Of a stretch of DNA of 64,000 bases, positions 44,902 to 54,760 are shown piece after piece. Within the stretch, counting starts at the first letter, position 1, and the number at the start of each line of letters is the position of its first letter. A program made the translations under genes and the position numbers. Origin of the DNA: a cyanobiont of Ornithocercus magnificus. Its GTDB lineage: Bacteria; Cyanobacteriota; Cyanobacteriia; PCC-6307; Cyanobiaceae. The notes under the pieces are model-generated. The model was given only the letters and a program-made list of their open reading frames with translations. It had not been told where the DNA came from and did not search any database. The stretch spans positions 1,302,001 to 1,366,000 of the forward strand of contig BIMP01000001.1 in NCBI GenBank assembly GCA_007996965.1. The letters run 5' to 3'.

Positions 44902-46794
44902 CTACAAAGCCCGCTCCATCAAGGTTCCTACCAAATTAGTCGATCGGTTCTGAAAGCCACAGAGCTCGTTCGGCTCAAGGCCTCCGACACTAAGGCGGGC
45001 CATGTCATATAAATATCGGGCTACATCTTTGGCTAAGGCTCTACTCGGGGAAGAGCCTTCTCCCACAATCACAGACCCTGATTGTAACCTCAGCAAACAA
45101 TTGACTAATTGATGCTTCTGGTTAATTAAAAGTACGTGGTGCTCAGGTAATCCGGGCAACCGTTGCTCCATGAGAGCACTAATGTCGTTCATCCGGCGCA
45201 TTTGCTCTGGAAGTAAAATCATTGCCGCTGGTGCCTGGTCACCTTTGAGTAGTTGTACCTGAACTGTTACACGATCATCGGCAATTGCTTCCTTCATTAA
45301 TGCTCTTACTACTTCACTGTCCGTACTACCGTCCTGGTTACTTAATTCAGGCGTCCCATCCCGGAGACTTGCATCCAGCTCAGCATCAACACGCTGGAAC
45401 TGAAGTTCGCTGTAGCGGCTTTCCAACCAAGGTATGAACTGGCTATCAATTACTGTCTCAGCTTTAATTACTTCTAGCCCCTGAGCTGTCCAAAGGCTAA
45501 GAGCATTAGCTTGTGAAACCTCATCAGTACAGTACAAGATACGCTGATTGTTATTGCCAAGACGTTGGCGGTAGCCCTCTAGTGTTGTATACGCTTTATT
45601 ATCAGTGGTAATTAGATCTTTACTATCTGTTTCAGCTATTGCTGTAGTTCCAAATAGTACTAAGTCAGTCACTTGGTCGGCAAACTTATCATCTTCCATC
45701 GCGCCAATTTTTATAAATGGAGCGATGGAGTGCCATGCCTCTGCATAAGCCTTGGAGCTATCTTCTTTAAGTGAACGCAGACGATCTGCTATCTTTTTGG
45801 CTATAAAGTTTCCGATAGAACGGACACGCCTATCAGCTTGTAACGCGCTGCGGCTTACATTTAACGGAATGTCGGGTGAGTCGATTACTCCACGCAGTGG
45901 CAGTAGGTAGCGTGGTACGATCTCTCTAATTGAGTCGCTCACATAGACCTGATTACAATACAGTCTAATTCCCTCTTTTTCCCAATCAACGCGTCCACTC
46001 AGACGTGGGAAGTAGACAATCCCTTGCAAGCTGTATGGATAGTCGGTATTCAGATGTACCCAGAGCAGTGGATCACCTTGAAATGGATGAAGATAGCGGT
46101 AAAATTCGATATAGTCTTGGTCGTTAAGCTCGCGTGGATTCCGACGCCAAGGTGCAACTCTTCGGTTGACTTTCTCTCCTTGTAGCTGGATTTCTACCGG
46201 CATGAAATCACAGTAAGTGGTGGTAAGTGCCCGAAGTCGGCTTGGCTCAAGGTATTCTAGTTCTTCCTCCATCAGGTGAAGGATTACATCCGTGCCTGGC
46301 TCTTTACGAGTATCTTCTACCAAGTTGAATGTTGGTGAGCCATCGCAACTCCACCTAATTGCTGTGGCATCTGGACGCGCTGATAAGGTAACTAATTCGA
46401 CCTTTCTAGCCACCATGAAACTGGAGTAGAAGCCAAGACCAAAGTGTCCAATGATGGCATCAGATTCTGTCTTATATTTATCTAGGAATTCTTCAGCACT
46501 TGAGAATGCCACCTGGTTAATATAGCGCTTAACTTCGCCAGCAGTCATGCCAATGCCATTATCTGAAATGGTGATAGTCTTTACCTCACGGTTGATCGTG
46601 ACACGAACTAAGCCTTCCGCACCTTCACTGCAGTCACCAGCAATTGCAGCCATGCGCCTCTTATTAATTGCGTCAGCAGCATTGCTAACCAGCTCTCGAA
46701 AGAATACTTCGTGGCTAGAGTAGACAGCCTTCTTGATAATTGGGAAAATGTTCTCAGTGTGAATCTGGATTTGGCCTTGCTCGCTTACTGTCAT
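44902..46794 (-). CDS. htpG: Molecular chaperone HtpG (Hsp90)
   Basis: Hsp90-family chaperone of about 630 residues from ATG at 46794 (MTVSEQGQIQIHTENIFPII). An upstream ATG at 46839 would add 15 unlike residues. The ATP-binding GHKL domain shows FFRELVSNAADAINKRR, ITISDNGIGMTAGEV and IGHFGLGFYSSFMVA; the middle domain has SLQGIVYFPR and VYVSDSIREIVPRYL. It acts in stress protection and in folding of phycobilisome and tetrapyrrole enzymes in cyanobacteria. The ferredoxin and hisZ genes precede it on the same strand. Confidence 0.96.
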   Translation of the reverse strand: MTVSEQGQIQIHTENIFPIIKKAVYSSHEVFFRELVSNAADAINKRRMAAIAGDCSEGAEGLVRVTINREVKTITISDNGIGMTAGEVKRYINQVAFSSAEEFLDKYKTESDAIIGHFGLGFYSSFMVARKVELVTLSARPDATAIRWSCDGSPTFNLVEDTRKEPGTDVILHLMEEELEYLEPSRLRALTTTYCDFMPVEIQLQGEKVNRRVAPWRRNPRELNDQDYIEFYRYLHPFQGDPLLWVHLNTDYPYSLQGIVYFPRLSGRVDWEKEGIRLYCNQVYVSDSIREIVPRYLLPLRGVIDSPDIPLNVSRSALQADRRVRSIGNFIAKKIADRLRSLKEDSSKAYAEAWHSIAPFIKIGAMEDDKFADQVTDLVLFGTTAIAETDSKDLITTDNKAYTTLEGYRQRLGNNNQRILYCTDEVSQANALSLWTAQGLEVIKAETVIDSQFIPWLESRYSELQFQRVDAELDASLRDGTPELSNQDGSTDSEVVRALMKEAIADDRVTVQVQLLKGDQAPAAMILLPEQMRRMNDISALMEQRLPGLPEHHVLLINQKHQLVNCLLRLQSGSVIVGEGSSPSRALAKDVARYLYDMARLSVGGLEPNELCGFQNRSTNLVGTLMERAL

Positions 46795-46884
46795 GATTTT
46801 AGTTAGGATTGTGGCGAAGCCAAATAACTTGCAGGGCACTTCCAGTCATCATGCAAGAGTGATCTGCAGCCTTCGGCTCTAGTT

Positions 46885-47109
46885 TTAGGGACGTCTTTGT
46901 AGGTCTGGGCGCTCCTCAGGCAAAATTGCACCACTGATAGGGCAAATCTGAAGACAGATGCCGCAGTCTATACAAGTGTCAGCATTTATCCATTGGAATG
47001 GCGTCCCCTTACGGTTTCGCCCCTGACCTGGCTGAATACAGGCAACAGGACAGGCATCAACGCAGTCGCTAACTCCCTCACAGACGTCAGAGACAATGGT
47101 GTGTGGCAC
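46885..47109 (-). CDS. 4Fe-4S (seven- or eight-iron) bacterial-type ferredoxin
   Basis: Soluble electron carrier of 74 residues from GTG at 47109 (VPHTIVSDVCEGVSDCVDAC). Two cluster motifs are seen: CEGVSDCVDACPVAC, with an extended first spacing as in seven-iron ferredoxins, and CIDCGICLQICP, the classic CxxCxxCxxxCP. The longer frame to 47250 overlaps hisZ by over 100 bases and is not supported. Partner enzymes are unknown. Confidence 0.88.
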   Translation of the reverse strand: MPHTIVSDVCEGVSDCVDACPVACIQPGQGRNRKGTPFQWINADTCIDCGICLQICPISGAILPEERPDLQRRP

Positions 47110-47146
47110 GAGCCTGTACTCTCCCCCTTTCTCAAATCCGAGCAGC

Positions 47147-48328
47147 TTAGACGCCAAGCCAGTCAAGTTCGCAGCAGTCGAGGTCTTTCTGTCGCCTGAT
47201 GGCAACATTGTGGTCTGCGCATGGACACAATTCGAGTATTGCTTGTTCACCGCGGAGATGCCAGTGGTGTTGCCGCTCGAGCGCTCGCTCTAACGATACG
47301 GATGATGCGTAAGCTATTAGTCTCCTCCTACTTTTACCACTTGCCGTGTTAGGGCTGCTGCTTATGAGCTCGCGAATCGTATCGAGGGCAAGGCTGAAGC
47401 CAACGCCAGCTGCATCCTCGCCAGAAGCTCCACAACGCTTCACTAATCCATCATAGCGGCCTCCGCGGGCTACAACTTCTAGCGCGGAAGTGCCCCGGCA
47501 TACCAGCTGAAACACAATCCCTGTGTACAAATCAAAGTGGGGCTGGAAGGTTGGATCTAGCTGAAGTGTTACGCCACACTCTCCAGCAAGCGGCTCAAGG
47601 TGGTGGAACAGACGGTGCAGGTCTTCGAGCACTGCCTGCTTGCCAAATCGCTCCGAGAGGATTTTTAAAACTGCCATTGGTTCTCCTCGGTAGTCTAGCA
47701 GTTCCAATAATCTTCGGCGCTCTTTGTCGCTAATATCCAACTGATCTAGACCAATTCTATCAAACTGGACCAACATGCGGCGTGCAGACAGTCGCACTAC
47801 ATTCTGGAAGGGAGCGAGGATTAAATTCATTAATTTTGTGTGTCCTACCAGGAGTTGAGGCTGTTGACTTGGTTGTAACTCCAAGGCTGTGACTGCTCCC
47901 ATCAAAAGTGAAAGCAACTCCATCTCGGCTCCGATGCTGCGAACTCCGAAAAGCTCGACACCACTCTGTAATGTCTCCTCGATGCGCTGACCACCTTCAT
48001 CAGCTACACGACTTCCAAAGACAGTGCCACTAGCCCAAAGCCGAAGAGGCCGGCTACGACCAGCAAAACGAGTACAAGCAGCCCTCGCGATCGAGGCAGT
48101 CATCTCTGGCCGTAGACCAAGTGGTTCATCCGCTACAAGACGGACAATGTCACTACTAGCTATGGCACCGCCTGCTTCTAGCGTATCTAGACGCTCTACC
48201 CGAGGGGGTGAGACCTCATCGTAGCCCCATAAACGATAGACTTCTGCTAGTCGCTCACGCAGGCGCGTGTTGCGCTCAACTTGCTGGGGATTGAGATCCC
48301 TAGCCCCAGAAGCTGGTTGCAGGGCCAT
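47147..48328 (-). CDS. hisZ: ATP phosphoribosyltransferase regulatory subunit HisZ
   Basis: Class II aminoacyl-tRNA-synthetase-like protein without charging activity, which with short-form HisG starts histidine synthesis. From ATG at 48328 ([14 protein letters not shown]) it has 393 residues. Motif 2-like [19 protein letters not shown] and the C-terminal half [29 protein letters not shown] fit HisS/HisZ. It lacks the HisRS anticodon-binding C-terminal domain, so HisZ is preferred to HisS. A longer frame to 48430 overlaps the inositol phosphatase gene. Confidence 0.9.
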   Translation of the reverse strand: MALQPASGARDLNPQQVERNTRLRERLAEVYRLWGYDEVSPPRVERLDTLEAGGAIASSDIVRLVADEPLGLRPEMTASIARAACTRFAGRSRPLRLWASGTVFGSRVADEGGQRIEETLQSGVELFGVRSIGAEMELLSLLMGAVTALELQPSQQPQLLVGHTKLMNLILAPFQNVVRLSARRMLVQFDRIGLDQLDISDKERRRLLELLDYRGEPMAVLKILSERFGKQAVLEDLHRLFHHLEPLAGECGVTLQLDPTFQPHFDLYTGIVFQLVCRGTSALEVVARGGRYDGLVKRCGASGEDAAGVGFSLALDTIRELISSSPNTASGKSRRRLIAYASSVSLERALERQHHWHLRGEQAILELCPCADHNVAIRRQKDLDCCELDWLGV

Positions 48329-48356
48329 GAACAGTGTTGAGTGAAGACGAATACGC

Positions 48357-49247
48357 CTAGGATCCCATGGAGTCCAACTCAGGTGCACCAAAAGTCTTAC
48401 CGGGAAGTGGTATGACCTGATGGAGCTCATTTAGTAGGCATCTATGTAGTGGTGCCGATCCAGCCACAATGCAACCTTCACCCAGGTCAAAGGTTGAGCC
48501 GTCAAGGCTAGTGATTGTGCCTCCTGCAATATCCACCAAGGCAACCCCAGCTGCCAAATCCCACGCTGATAGACCATGTTCCCAGTAGCCGTCAAGCCTG
48601 CCGGCAGCGACAAATGCCAAATCGACTGCAGCTGCACCACCACGGCGAACTCCACGCGTTCTGTGTGTCAGCCAGCAGAACTCAGCATAGTTATTCTCCA
48701 GGCGTGTATGGCGATCGTAGGCAAAGCCAGTAACCAATAGAGAATCCAGTAAAGAGGTACAGAAAGAGATCTGTATCGGCTGGTTGTTGCAAAAGGCACC
48801 CTCTCCCGGTGATGCCCAAAAAAGCTCTTTGAGAAACGGCACAGCTACTGCTCCTAGCACTGGTCTATTTTTCCAAGTCAGACCAACCGAGCAGGCGAAG
48901 AAAGGATAGCCGTGTGCGAAGTTGGTGGTACCATCCAGCGGATCGACACACCAACACAACTCAGTGTCACCCTGTTGCATGCCACTTTCCTCAGCAAGAA
49001 TCCCAATTTCTGGAGTTGCTGCGCTTAGTAACTCGAGCACGGCTCGCTCGGCTGCAAGATCAGCACTGGTTACTAGATCACCAGCTTGTCCCTTGTTATT
49101 GACCATCTCAAGCTGCCCATAATGCCGCATTAGCTCTTCACCGCCTGCAGATGCTGCTCGTCGAGCAACTGCGGAGAGCCTAGTCAACTCATTGGCTAGC
49201 AACCCTGCCTTGTTGGCATTTGCAACACATATATGCCTCTCTGTCAT
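48357..49247 (-). CDS. Inositol monophosphatase family protein
   Basis: Magnesium-dependent phosphatase of 296 residues. The metal sites are [20 protein letters not shown] (Glu), [18 protein letters not shown] (DPLDGTxN, about 92-109) and the late [20 protein letters not shown] (WDxAAG). Family members hydrolyse inositol-1-phosphate, fructose-1,6-bisphosphate, PAP or histidinol phosphate; a histidinol-phosphatase role would suit hisZ next door but is only a guess. It abuts the 2Fe-2S ferredoxin gene. Confidence 0.9.
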   Translation of the reverse strand: MTERHICVANANKAGLLANELTRLSAVARRAASAGGEELMRHYGQLEMVNNKGQAGDLVTSADLAAERAVLELLSAATPEIGILAEESGMQQGDTELCWCVDPLDGTTNFAHGYPFFACSVGLTWKNRPVLGAVAVPFLKELFWASPGEGAFCNNQPIQISFCTSLLDSLLVTGFAYDRHTRLENNYAEFCWLTHRTRGVRRGGAAAVDLAFVAAGRLDGYWEHGLSAWDLAAGVALVDIAGGTITSLDGSTFDLGEGCIVAGSAPLHRCLLNELHQVIPLPGKTFGAPELDSMGS

Positions 49248-49616
49248 TTAGTCTTCCTCAAGCAAAAGTGCCGTGCGGACGGAACCCCGTCCAAAGTGCT
49301 GTCCAAACTGAAGGTTGTAGACTTCATCCTCGTCCTGAGTCTCTGCTTCAAGAGGTCCTACTGCACGTGCAACGCATAACAGTCCGTAACCAAGTCCGCG
49401 GAGCTCCTGCGATAATCCCATAGCCTCGTGCTGACTCAGCTTCCCAGATAAGATCCGCACTGCACACGTCGTGCAGCAGCCATTCCGACACGAGAATGGC
49501 AGTTGGTCCCCTTGTAGTTCAAAGCTGCGTAGTATGTAATCACCTTCGGTAACGTGGTGACTAACAGTTCGCTGCTCCTGTCGCCAGTGAATTGTGATTT
49601 TATGCTGAGGTCTCAC
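49248..49616 (-). CDS. Plant-type [2Fe-2S] ferredoxin
   Basis: Ferredoxin of 122 residues from GTG at 49616. The cluster ligands are in PFSCRNGCCTTCAVRILSGK (CxxxxCxxC, about 42-50) and LLCVA further on. A C-terminal extension (TQDEDEVYNLQFGQHFGRGS) makes it longer than PetF, so it is a distinct paralog with unknown partners. It directly precedes the phosphatase gene. Confidence 0.9.
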   Translation of the reverse strand: MRPQHKITIHWRQEQRTVSHHVTEGDYILRSFELQGDQLPFSCRNGCCTTCAVRILSGKLSQHEAMGLSQELRGLGYGLLCVARAVGPLEAETQDEDEVYNLQFGQHFGRGSVRTALLLEED

Positions 49617-49667
49617 AAAGAGGATACTGAATTTGCTGTTACATTCTCACCTTCCTGATGAGTCTCT

Positions 49668-49754
49668 GGAGAGGTGGCCGAGTGGTCGAAGGCGCAGCAC
49701 TGGAAATGCTGTATAGGGGCAACTCTATCGGGGGTTCGAATCCCTTCCTCTCCG
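49668..49754 (+). tRNA. tRNA-Ser(GGA)
   Basis: Acceptor GGAGAGG pairs with CCTCTCC, followed by the discriminator G at 49754. The anticodon stem CAGCA/TGCTG encloses CTGGAAA, giving anticodon GGA for serine codons UCC and UCU. A long variable arm (TATAGGGGCAACTCTATC) is typical for serine, and the T-arm GGGGGTTCGAATCCCTT is normal. 87 bases; CCA is not encoded. It is the only plus-strand gene in a minus-strand block. Confidence 0.97.
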
Positions 49755-49763
49755 TTCTAGATC

Positions 49764-49790
49764 GCCTGGCTTTATGCCAGGCTCTTAACT
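49764..49790 (+). terminator. Probable intrinsic terminator after tRNA-Ser
   Basis: Seven-base perfect stem GCCTGGC (49764-49770) and GCCAGGC (49776-49782) with loop TTTAT, followed by TCTTAACT. The poor T-run makes it imperfect, but position ten bases after the tRNA supports termination. Confidence 0.6.
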
Positions 49791-49853
49791 CAAAGCTGCA
49801 CATAGTCCCAGACTGTCAGGGTCTGGAATAAGTGGGAGGCGTTTCAGTGCTGA

Positions 49854-50675
49854 TTAGCCAAAACGACCTGAGACATAGTCCTGTGTGACCTGCTGTTGCG
49901 GTGAGTTGAAGATTTTCTCGGTCTCGTCAAACTCAACCAAGTAGCCGACCTTCCCTGACCCGTTCTCTTGTGCTTCGGCATTAAAAAATGCTGTCATATC
50001 GCTAACGCGGAGTGCTTGCTGCATATTGTGCGTCACGATCACAATTGTGAACCTCTTTTTAAGTTCACGCATAGTTTCCTCAATTTTCAGTGTCGAGATT
50101 GGGTCTAATGCAGAGCAAGGCTCATCCATTAAGATGACTTCTGGACGGATTGCAATAGTCCGTGCTATGCAGAGACGCTGCTGCTGACCGCCAGAAAGTG
50201 AGTAGCCACTTTCTTGAAGTTTATCCTTGCACTCATCCCAGACAGCAGCCTGTCTCAGAGACTGTTCTACTAGTTCATCCATATCACCTGAGTATCCGTT
50301 GATACGGGCACCAAAAGCAATATTTTCGTATATAGATTTAGGAAATGGATTGGGCTGCTGAAAAACCATACCGATTCGGCGACGCACCTCGACAGGATCA
50401 ACGTCTGAAGCATAAAGATCAGCACCATCAAACAGAACTCTACCCTTAAGTGAGCAACCCTCAATCAGATCATTCATACGATTTAGGCAACGCAGAACGC
50501 TTGACTTACCACAGCCAGATGGGCCTATAAATGCTGTCACTCTGCCACGGGGGATATCGCAATAAACATTGCGAACAGCATCACAGTTACCATAGCTAAT
50601 GGTGGCATTTTGGATAGAAATACAAGTCTTCTTCGATACCTGTGCTTGGTCAGTAGTGATGGATGAAGCAGTCAT
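49854..50675 (-). CDS. pstB: Phosphate ABC transporter ATP-binding protein PstB
   Basis: ATPase of the high-affinity phosphate importer, 273 residues from ATG at 50675 ([12 protein letters not shown]). Walker [22 protein letters not shown]-loop [16 protein letters not shown], signature [16 protein letters not shown] and Walker [14 protein letters not shown] are intact and of the PstB subtype (NRMND, NPFP). It is downstream of pstC and pstA on the same strand. No pstS is adjacent. Confidence 0.97.
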   Translation of the reverse strand: MTASSITTDQAQVSKKTCISIQNATISYGNCDAVRNVYCDIPRGRVTAFIGPSGCGKSSVLRCLNRMNDLIEGCSLKGRVLFDGADLYASDVDPVEVRRRIGMVFQQPNPFPKSIYENIAFGARINGYSGDMDELVEQSLRQAAVWDECKDKLQESGYSLSGGQQQRLCIARTIAIRPEVILMDEPCSALDPISTLKIEETMRELKKRFTIVIVTHNMQQALRVSDMTAFFNAEAQENGSGKVGYLVEFDETEKIFNSPQQQVTQDYVSGRFG

Positions 50676-50757
50676 GGCCGAGTTGAGTAGCAAGGCAACA
50701 GCATTAGGGTTAATATAACTATTCAGAGAATAGACTTAGGATTCAGTGTATAGCTAA

Positions 50758-51651
50758 TCACTTCGAAGCAAATCGGACAAGCCACCGAGCAAGCAAGTTT
50801 AGGGAAAGAATAAGAACTACAAGAATAAATGATGCTGCCCATGCAAGTTCTTTCTGAGCTTCATAGGGCATAATCGCAAAGTTGTAGATTAACACTGACA
50901 ACGAAGCAACTGGACTAAAAATTCCATCTGGCCAAAAGGGAGAAAATAGTGCAGTAAAAATCAACGGTGCCGTCTCACCCACTGCACGCGCAACAGACAG
51001 CACCACTCCTGTAGCGATTGAAGCGAAGGCAGCGGGAAGGGTAATCTTTATAATAGTAGTAAACTTTGATGCACCTATACTAAGTGCCGCTCTCCTAAGA
51101 TCATTCGGGACTAACTTAAGTCCCTCATCAGTGGTCTTGATCACAGTTGGCAGCATTAGAATCGATAAAGCTATGCCACCAGCAAGAGCGCTGTAAGCAG
51201 TATCGAAAAAGATACGTGTTGAAACAACAACACTGTAAACAAATACGCCAGCTATAATTGAAGGAATGCCGGAAAGTACATTGGCACCAAAGCGAATAAA
51301 TTTGGCAAAACTACCACTCTGCGAATACTCAGCTAAAAATATGCCTCCGCCAACCCCGATAGGAATGGCAATTAAGAAGGCTAGAACAGTAACTATAAAA
51401 GTACCAAGAATGGCATTACCAATTCCACCACCGTCGAGTCCTGGAGGCGGAGGTAAATGAGAAAGTAAATTAACACTAATTCTCGAGCCACCCTTAAAGA
51501 GTATATAAACTAAGACGAGGATTAATGGGAGAACCGCAATAGCCGAAAAAATACCCGTCATGATGGTTAGTAGACGACTAACTAGATTGCGACTCAAGGA
51601 AGGTTTATAAGCTAGGTCTGGAGTGCTAACAGTGTTGATAGGAGAAGCCAT
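50758..51651 (-). CDS. pstA: Phosphate ABC transporter permease PstA
   Basis: Membrane permease of about 297 residues from ATG at 51651 (MASPINTVSTPD). Six helices; GIPSIIAGVFVYSVVV and RRAALSIGASKFTTIIKITLP (the EAA-like ATPase contact) fit PstA. Longer frame to 51687 overlaps pstC and is not preferred. It pairs with PstC to form the phosphate channel. Confidence 0.95.
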   Translation of the reverse strand: MASPINTVSTPDLAYKPSLSRNLVSRLLTIMTGIFSAIAVLPLILVLVYILFKGGSRISVNLLSHLPPPPGLDGGGIGNAILGTFIVTVLAFLIAIPIGVGGGIFLAEYSQSGSFAKFIRFGANVLSGIPSIIAGVFVYSVVVSTRIFFDTAYSALAGGIALSILMLPTVIKTTDEGLKLVPNDLRRAALSIGASKFTTIIKITLPAAFASIATGVVLSVARAVGETAPLIFTALFSPFWPDGIFSPVASLSVLIYNFAIMPYEAQKELAWAASFILVVLILSLNLLARWLVRFASK

Positions 51652-51653
51652 GA

Positions 51654-52604
51654 CTAGTACTTGAGGCTGAGGCGGTTGACAAGCCACTGAGCGAAAATAT
51701 TCACTCCTAGCGTCGAGAGAATTAAAACCAAAGCAGCATACATCAGGGATGAAACTTGGCTGCCATCAGCTTCACCAAATTGATTGGCTAACATTGAGGC
51801 AATAGTATTGCCGGGTGCTAGTAGCGAAAAGCTGAAATTGTTAGAATTTCCGATAATCATTGTTACCGCCATTGTCTCACCCATCGCCCGACCAAGTGCT
51901 AGCATTGCGCCACTAACTATGCCAGAAATCGCTGCTGGAAGCATTATATTAAAGATAGCACCCCAGCGTGTTGTGCCAATACTGTAGGCAGCCTGGCGCA
52001 GTTCCGCAGGAACCTGATTAAGAGAGTCTCGAGCGATAGCAGTAATTATCGGCAAAATCATCACCACTAGAATTAGTATAGCAGGAGCAATTCCTGGCCC
52101 TATTGGCCGTGTACTGAAGAAAGGAATCCAGCCAAAAATATCATGTACAAACGTTAGAAAGGGTCTAATAAAGGGCTCGAGAACAGAAATTGCCCAGAGG
52201 CCTAGAACTACTGAAGGTATAGCGGCTAGAAGTTCAATCATCACACCAAGTATACTCCGGACGTTCTTAGGGATAATGTTCTCGGTGATGAAAATTGCAG
52301 TGCCAATACCGAGTGGTATAGCAATTAATAAGGACAGAACAGAAGTGACAATTGTCCCGTAGATAGCTGTAAAAGCGCCATACTCGTCATCAACAGGATT
52401 CCAACCAGAGGTTACAAGAAATTTCCAACCGTAACGCCCTATTGACTCTAGTGCTCCTGAGAAAACGGCGACTAGGATTGCAAAAAGGACAACCGCAACC
52501 ATTGAAGCTAGAATGAGAGCAAGATTTCTAAACCCGGTATCTACTAATTTTTCGTGCGGCGGACGATGCTTCAGCAGATACTGATTATCAGGCTCAAACG
52601 TCAT
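51654..52604 (-). CDS. pstC: Phosphate ABC transporter permease PstC
   Basis: Membrane permease of 316 residues. ATG at 52604 (MTFEPDNQYLLKHRPPHEKL) is preceded by a strong AAGGAG six bases upstream, which fixes the start over the frame's earlier one at 52658. IELLAAIPSVVLGLWAISVL and RQAAYSIGTTRWGAIFNIML mark PstC. First gene of the pstCAB operon; divergent from dnaK. A Pho-box could be expected in the 150-base gap but I do not see a clear one. Confidence 0.95.
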   Translation of the reverse strand: MTFEPDNQYLLKHRPPHEKLVDTGFRNLALILASMVAVVLFAILVAVFSGALESIGRYGWKFLVTSGWNPVDDEYGAFTAIYGTIVTSVLSLLIAIPLGIGTAIFITENIIPKNVRSILGVMIELLAAIPSVVLGLWAISVLEPFIRPFLTFVHDIFGWIPFFSTRPIGPGIAPAILILVVMILPIITAIARDSLNQVPAELRQAAYSIGTTRWGAIFNIMLPAAISGIVSGAMLALGRAMGETMAVTMIIGNSNNFSFSLLAPGNTIASMLANQFGEADGSQVSSLMYAALVLILSTLGVNIFAQWLVNRLSLKY

Positions 52605-52756
52605 CAAAGTCTCCTTCAGGACAAACGAACCGTAATGGTCATTGGCCAAAGCCATCACTAAGGAGTCTTTAAGCTCTGTCCGTTAGTAGGTTAGGGACAC
52701 CTCGGGGTAGTGTTGCTTCGGCCGCTAGTTTGCTTGGGGCTTTACCTGCCTACGCC

Positions 52757-54760
52757 ATGGGACGAATCGTTGGAATTGATCTGGGAACTACCAATTCCGT
52801 CGTGACTGCTCTTGAGGGCGGTCGTCCACAGGTAATCGCTAGCTCTGAAGGCCAGCGCACTACACCGTCCGTTGTTGGTTACACGAAGGATAGGGAGCTT
52901 CTTATTGGGCAACCAGCACGTCGCCAGTTAGTACTCAACCCGCGTGACACGTTCGCTAACCTCAAACGGTTTATGGGCCGTCAGTGGAATGAGTTGGGGG
53001 ATAACAGCCTCAATGTGCCCTACACTGTGTGTGCCAATGATCAAGGCTGGGTCCGAGTAGTCTGTCCAGCCACTGAGCGCGAATACGCTCCTGAGGAGCT
53101 TGTGGCCAGCATCTTGCGTAAGCTGGTTGACGACGCCACTGTATATCTTGGCGAGGAGATAGAGTCTGCCGTCGTCACGGTGCCAGCTTACTTCGATGAC
53201 GCTCAGCGTCAAGCTACAAGGAATGCCGGGAGACTTGCTGGAATTAGCGTAGAACGCATTCTCAATGAGCCTACTGCTGCCGCACTTGCCTATGGATTTG
53301 ACCGCAGTGCTACACGCAAAGTGATGGTTTTCGATCTTGGTGGTGGTACATTTGATGTTTCGCTATTGCGCATAGCCAACGGTGTTTTCGATGTCAAAGC
53401 TACCGATGGCGATACGCAGCTAGGAGGTAATGATTTCGACAAAAGGATTGTTGACTGGATTGCCGAAGGGTTTCTGAAAGACCAGGGGATTGACCTCAGG
53501 CGTGATCGACAGGCTCTGCAACGTCTCATTGAAGCTGCTGAGAAAGCCAAGCAAGAGCTGTCAGGTGTTTCATCAAGTCTGATCTCGCTCCCCTTTATCA
53601 CTACGGGACCCAAGGGGGCACTTCATGTTGATGCCCGTCTCGATAGATCAACTTTTGAGGGTCTATGCACTGATCTTCTTGACAGGCTTCTGGTTCCTGT
53701 CCAAAGCGCACTGCATAGCTCTGGCTGGTCAGCTGAAAGGATTGACGATGTAGTACTTGTAGGCGGTGGTACCCGCATGCCGATGGTCCAGCAGCTGGTG
53801 CGAACACTAGTACCTTGTGAGCCTTGTCAGGCTGTCAACCCAGATGAAGCTATCGCTATTGGAGCAGCTATTCAAGCTGGGATTCTAACTGGCGAGCTGA
53901 GAGATCTAATGCTCAACGATGTTACTCCCTTATCACTTGGGCTCGAGACTGTTGGCGGACTGATGAAAGTACTAATCCCTAGAAACACTCCAATCCCTGT
54001 TCGCCAGTCAGATGTTTTTAGTACCTCTGAGCCTAATCAATCTTCTGTAGAAATCCATATCTGGCAGGGCGAGCGGCAGATGGCAACAGATAACAAGTCA
54101 CTTGGTCGATTTCGACTGTCGGGAATACCGCCAGCACCCCGTGGTGTTCCACAGATCCAGGTTGCTTTCGACATTGACGCTAACGGTATCTTACAGGTTA
54201 ACGCCACCGACCGCACAACAGGCCGTAAGCAATCGGTCACCATCCAAGGTGGCTCCAACCTCCCCGAGGAGGAGATGAAGGCCTTGATAGCCGAGGCAGA
54301 GGCCCGTGCTGATGAGGACCGGAGGCGACGGGCAACTGTGGAACGCCGCAATAAAGCCTTAACTCTTGTTGCCCAGGCAGAACGCCGCCTTCGCGATGCC
54401 GCACTTGAACTTGGTCCTTATGGGGCCGAGCGCCAGCAGCGCATGGCAGAGATGGCAATGCGTGACGTCCAAGACCTTCTCGATCAGGATGATGTTCAAG
54501 GGCTCGAACTAGCTGTAAGTGGTTTGCAAGAAGCTTTGCTTGGCCTTAACCGCTGTCTCATCAATGAACGTCGTGCTGATGCCAATCCTTTGCAAGGTCT
54601 ACGCAACACGCTTGGCTCCCTCAAGGACGAACTCTTCGCTGAGGACAATTGGGATGATGATCCGTGGAATACACCGCCATCACGTCCTGGCTTAAGACGC
54701 AGGACCAGCCGGGCTGAGACTGAAAAGAGGGGGATCTGGGATAGTGAAGGTTTCCGCTAA
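52757..54760 (+). CDS. dnaK: Molecular chaperone DnaK (DnaK1-like Hsp70)
   Basis: Hsp70 of 667 residues from ATG at 52757 (MGRIVGIDLGTTNSVV), the normal start of the ATPase domain. PTAAALAYGFDR, VFDLGGGTFDVSLLRI, VLVGGGTRMPMVQQLV and the substrate-binding-domain start NDVTPLSLGLETVGGLM are all present. The C-terminus ends in an Arg/Asp-rich tail without EEVD-like residues. The full sequence most resembles cyanobacterial DnaK1. It overlaps the downstream J-protein gene by 17 bases, so the two are a chaperone pair. Confidence 0.96.
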   Translation: MGRIVGIDLGTTNSVVTALEGGRPQVIASSEGQRTTPSVVGYTKDRELLIGQPARRQLVLNPRDTFANLKRFMGRQWNELGDNSLNVPYTVCANDQGWVRVVCPATEREYAPEELVASILRKLVDDATVYLGEEIESAVVTVPAYFDDAQRQATRNAGRLAGISVERILNEPTAAALAYGFDRSATRKVMVFDLGGGTFDVSLLRIANGVFDVKATDGDTQLGGNDFDKRIVDWIAEGFLKDQGIDLRRDRQALQRLIEAAEKAKQELSGVSSSLISLPFITTGPKGALHVDARLDRSTFEGLCTDLLDRLLVPVQSALHSSGWSAERIDDVVLVGGGTRMPMVQQLVRTLVPCEPCQAVNPDEAIAIGAAIQAGILTGELRDLMLNDVTPLSLGLETVGGLMKVLIPRNTPIPVRQSDVFSTSEPNQSSVEIHIWQGERQMATDNKSLGRFRLSGIPPAPRGVPQIQVAFDIDANGILQVNATDRTTGRKQSVTIQGGSNLPEEEMKALIAEAEARADEDRRRRATVERRNKALTLVAQAERRLRDAALELGPYGAERQQRMAEMAMRDVQDLLDQDDVQGLELAVSGLQEALLGLNRCLINERRADANPLQGLRNTLGSLKDELFAEDNWDDDPWNTPPSRPGLRRRTSRAETEKRGIWDSEGFR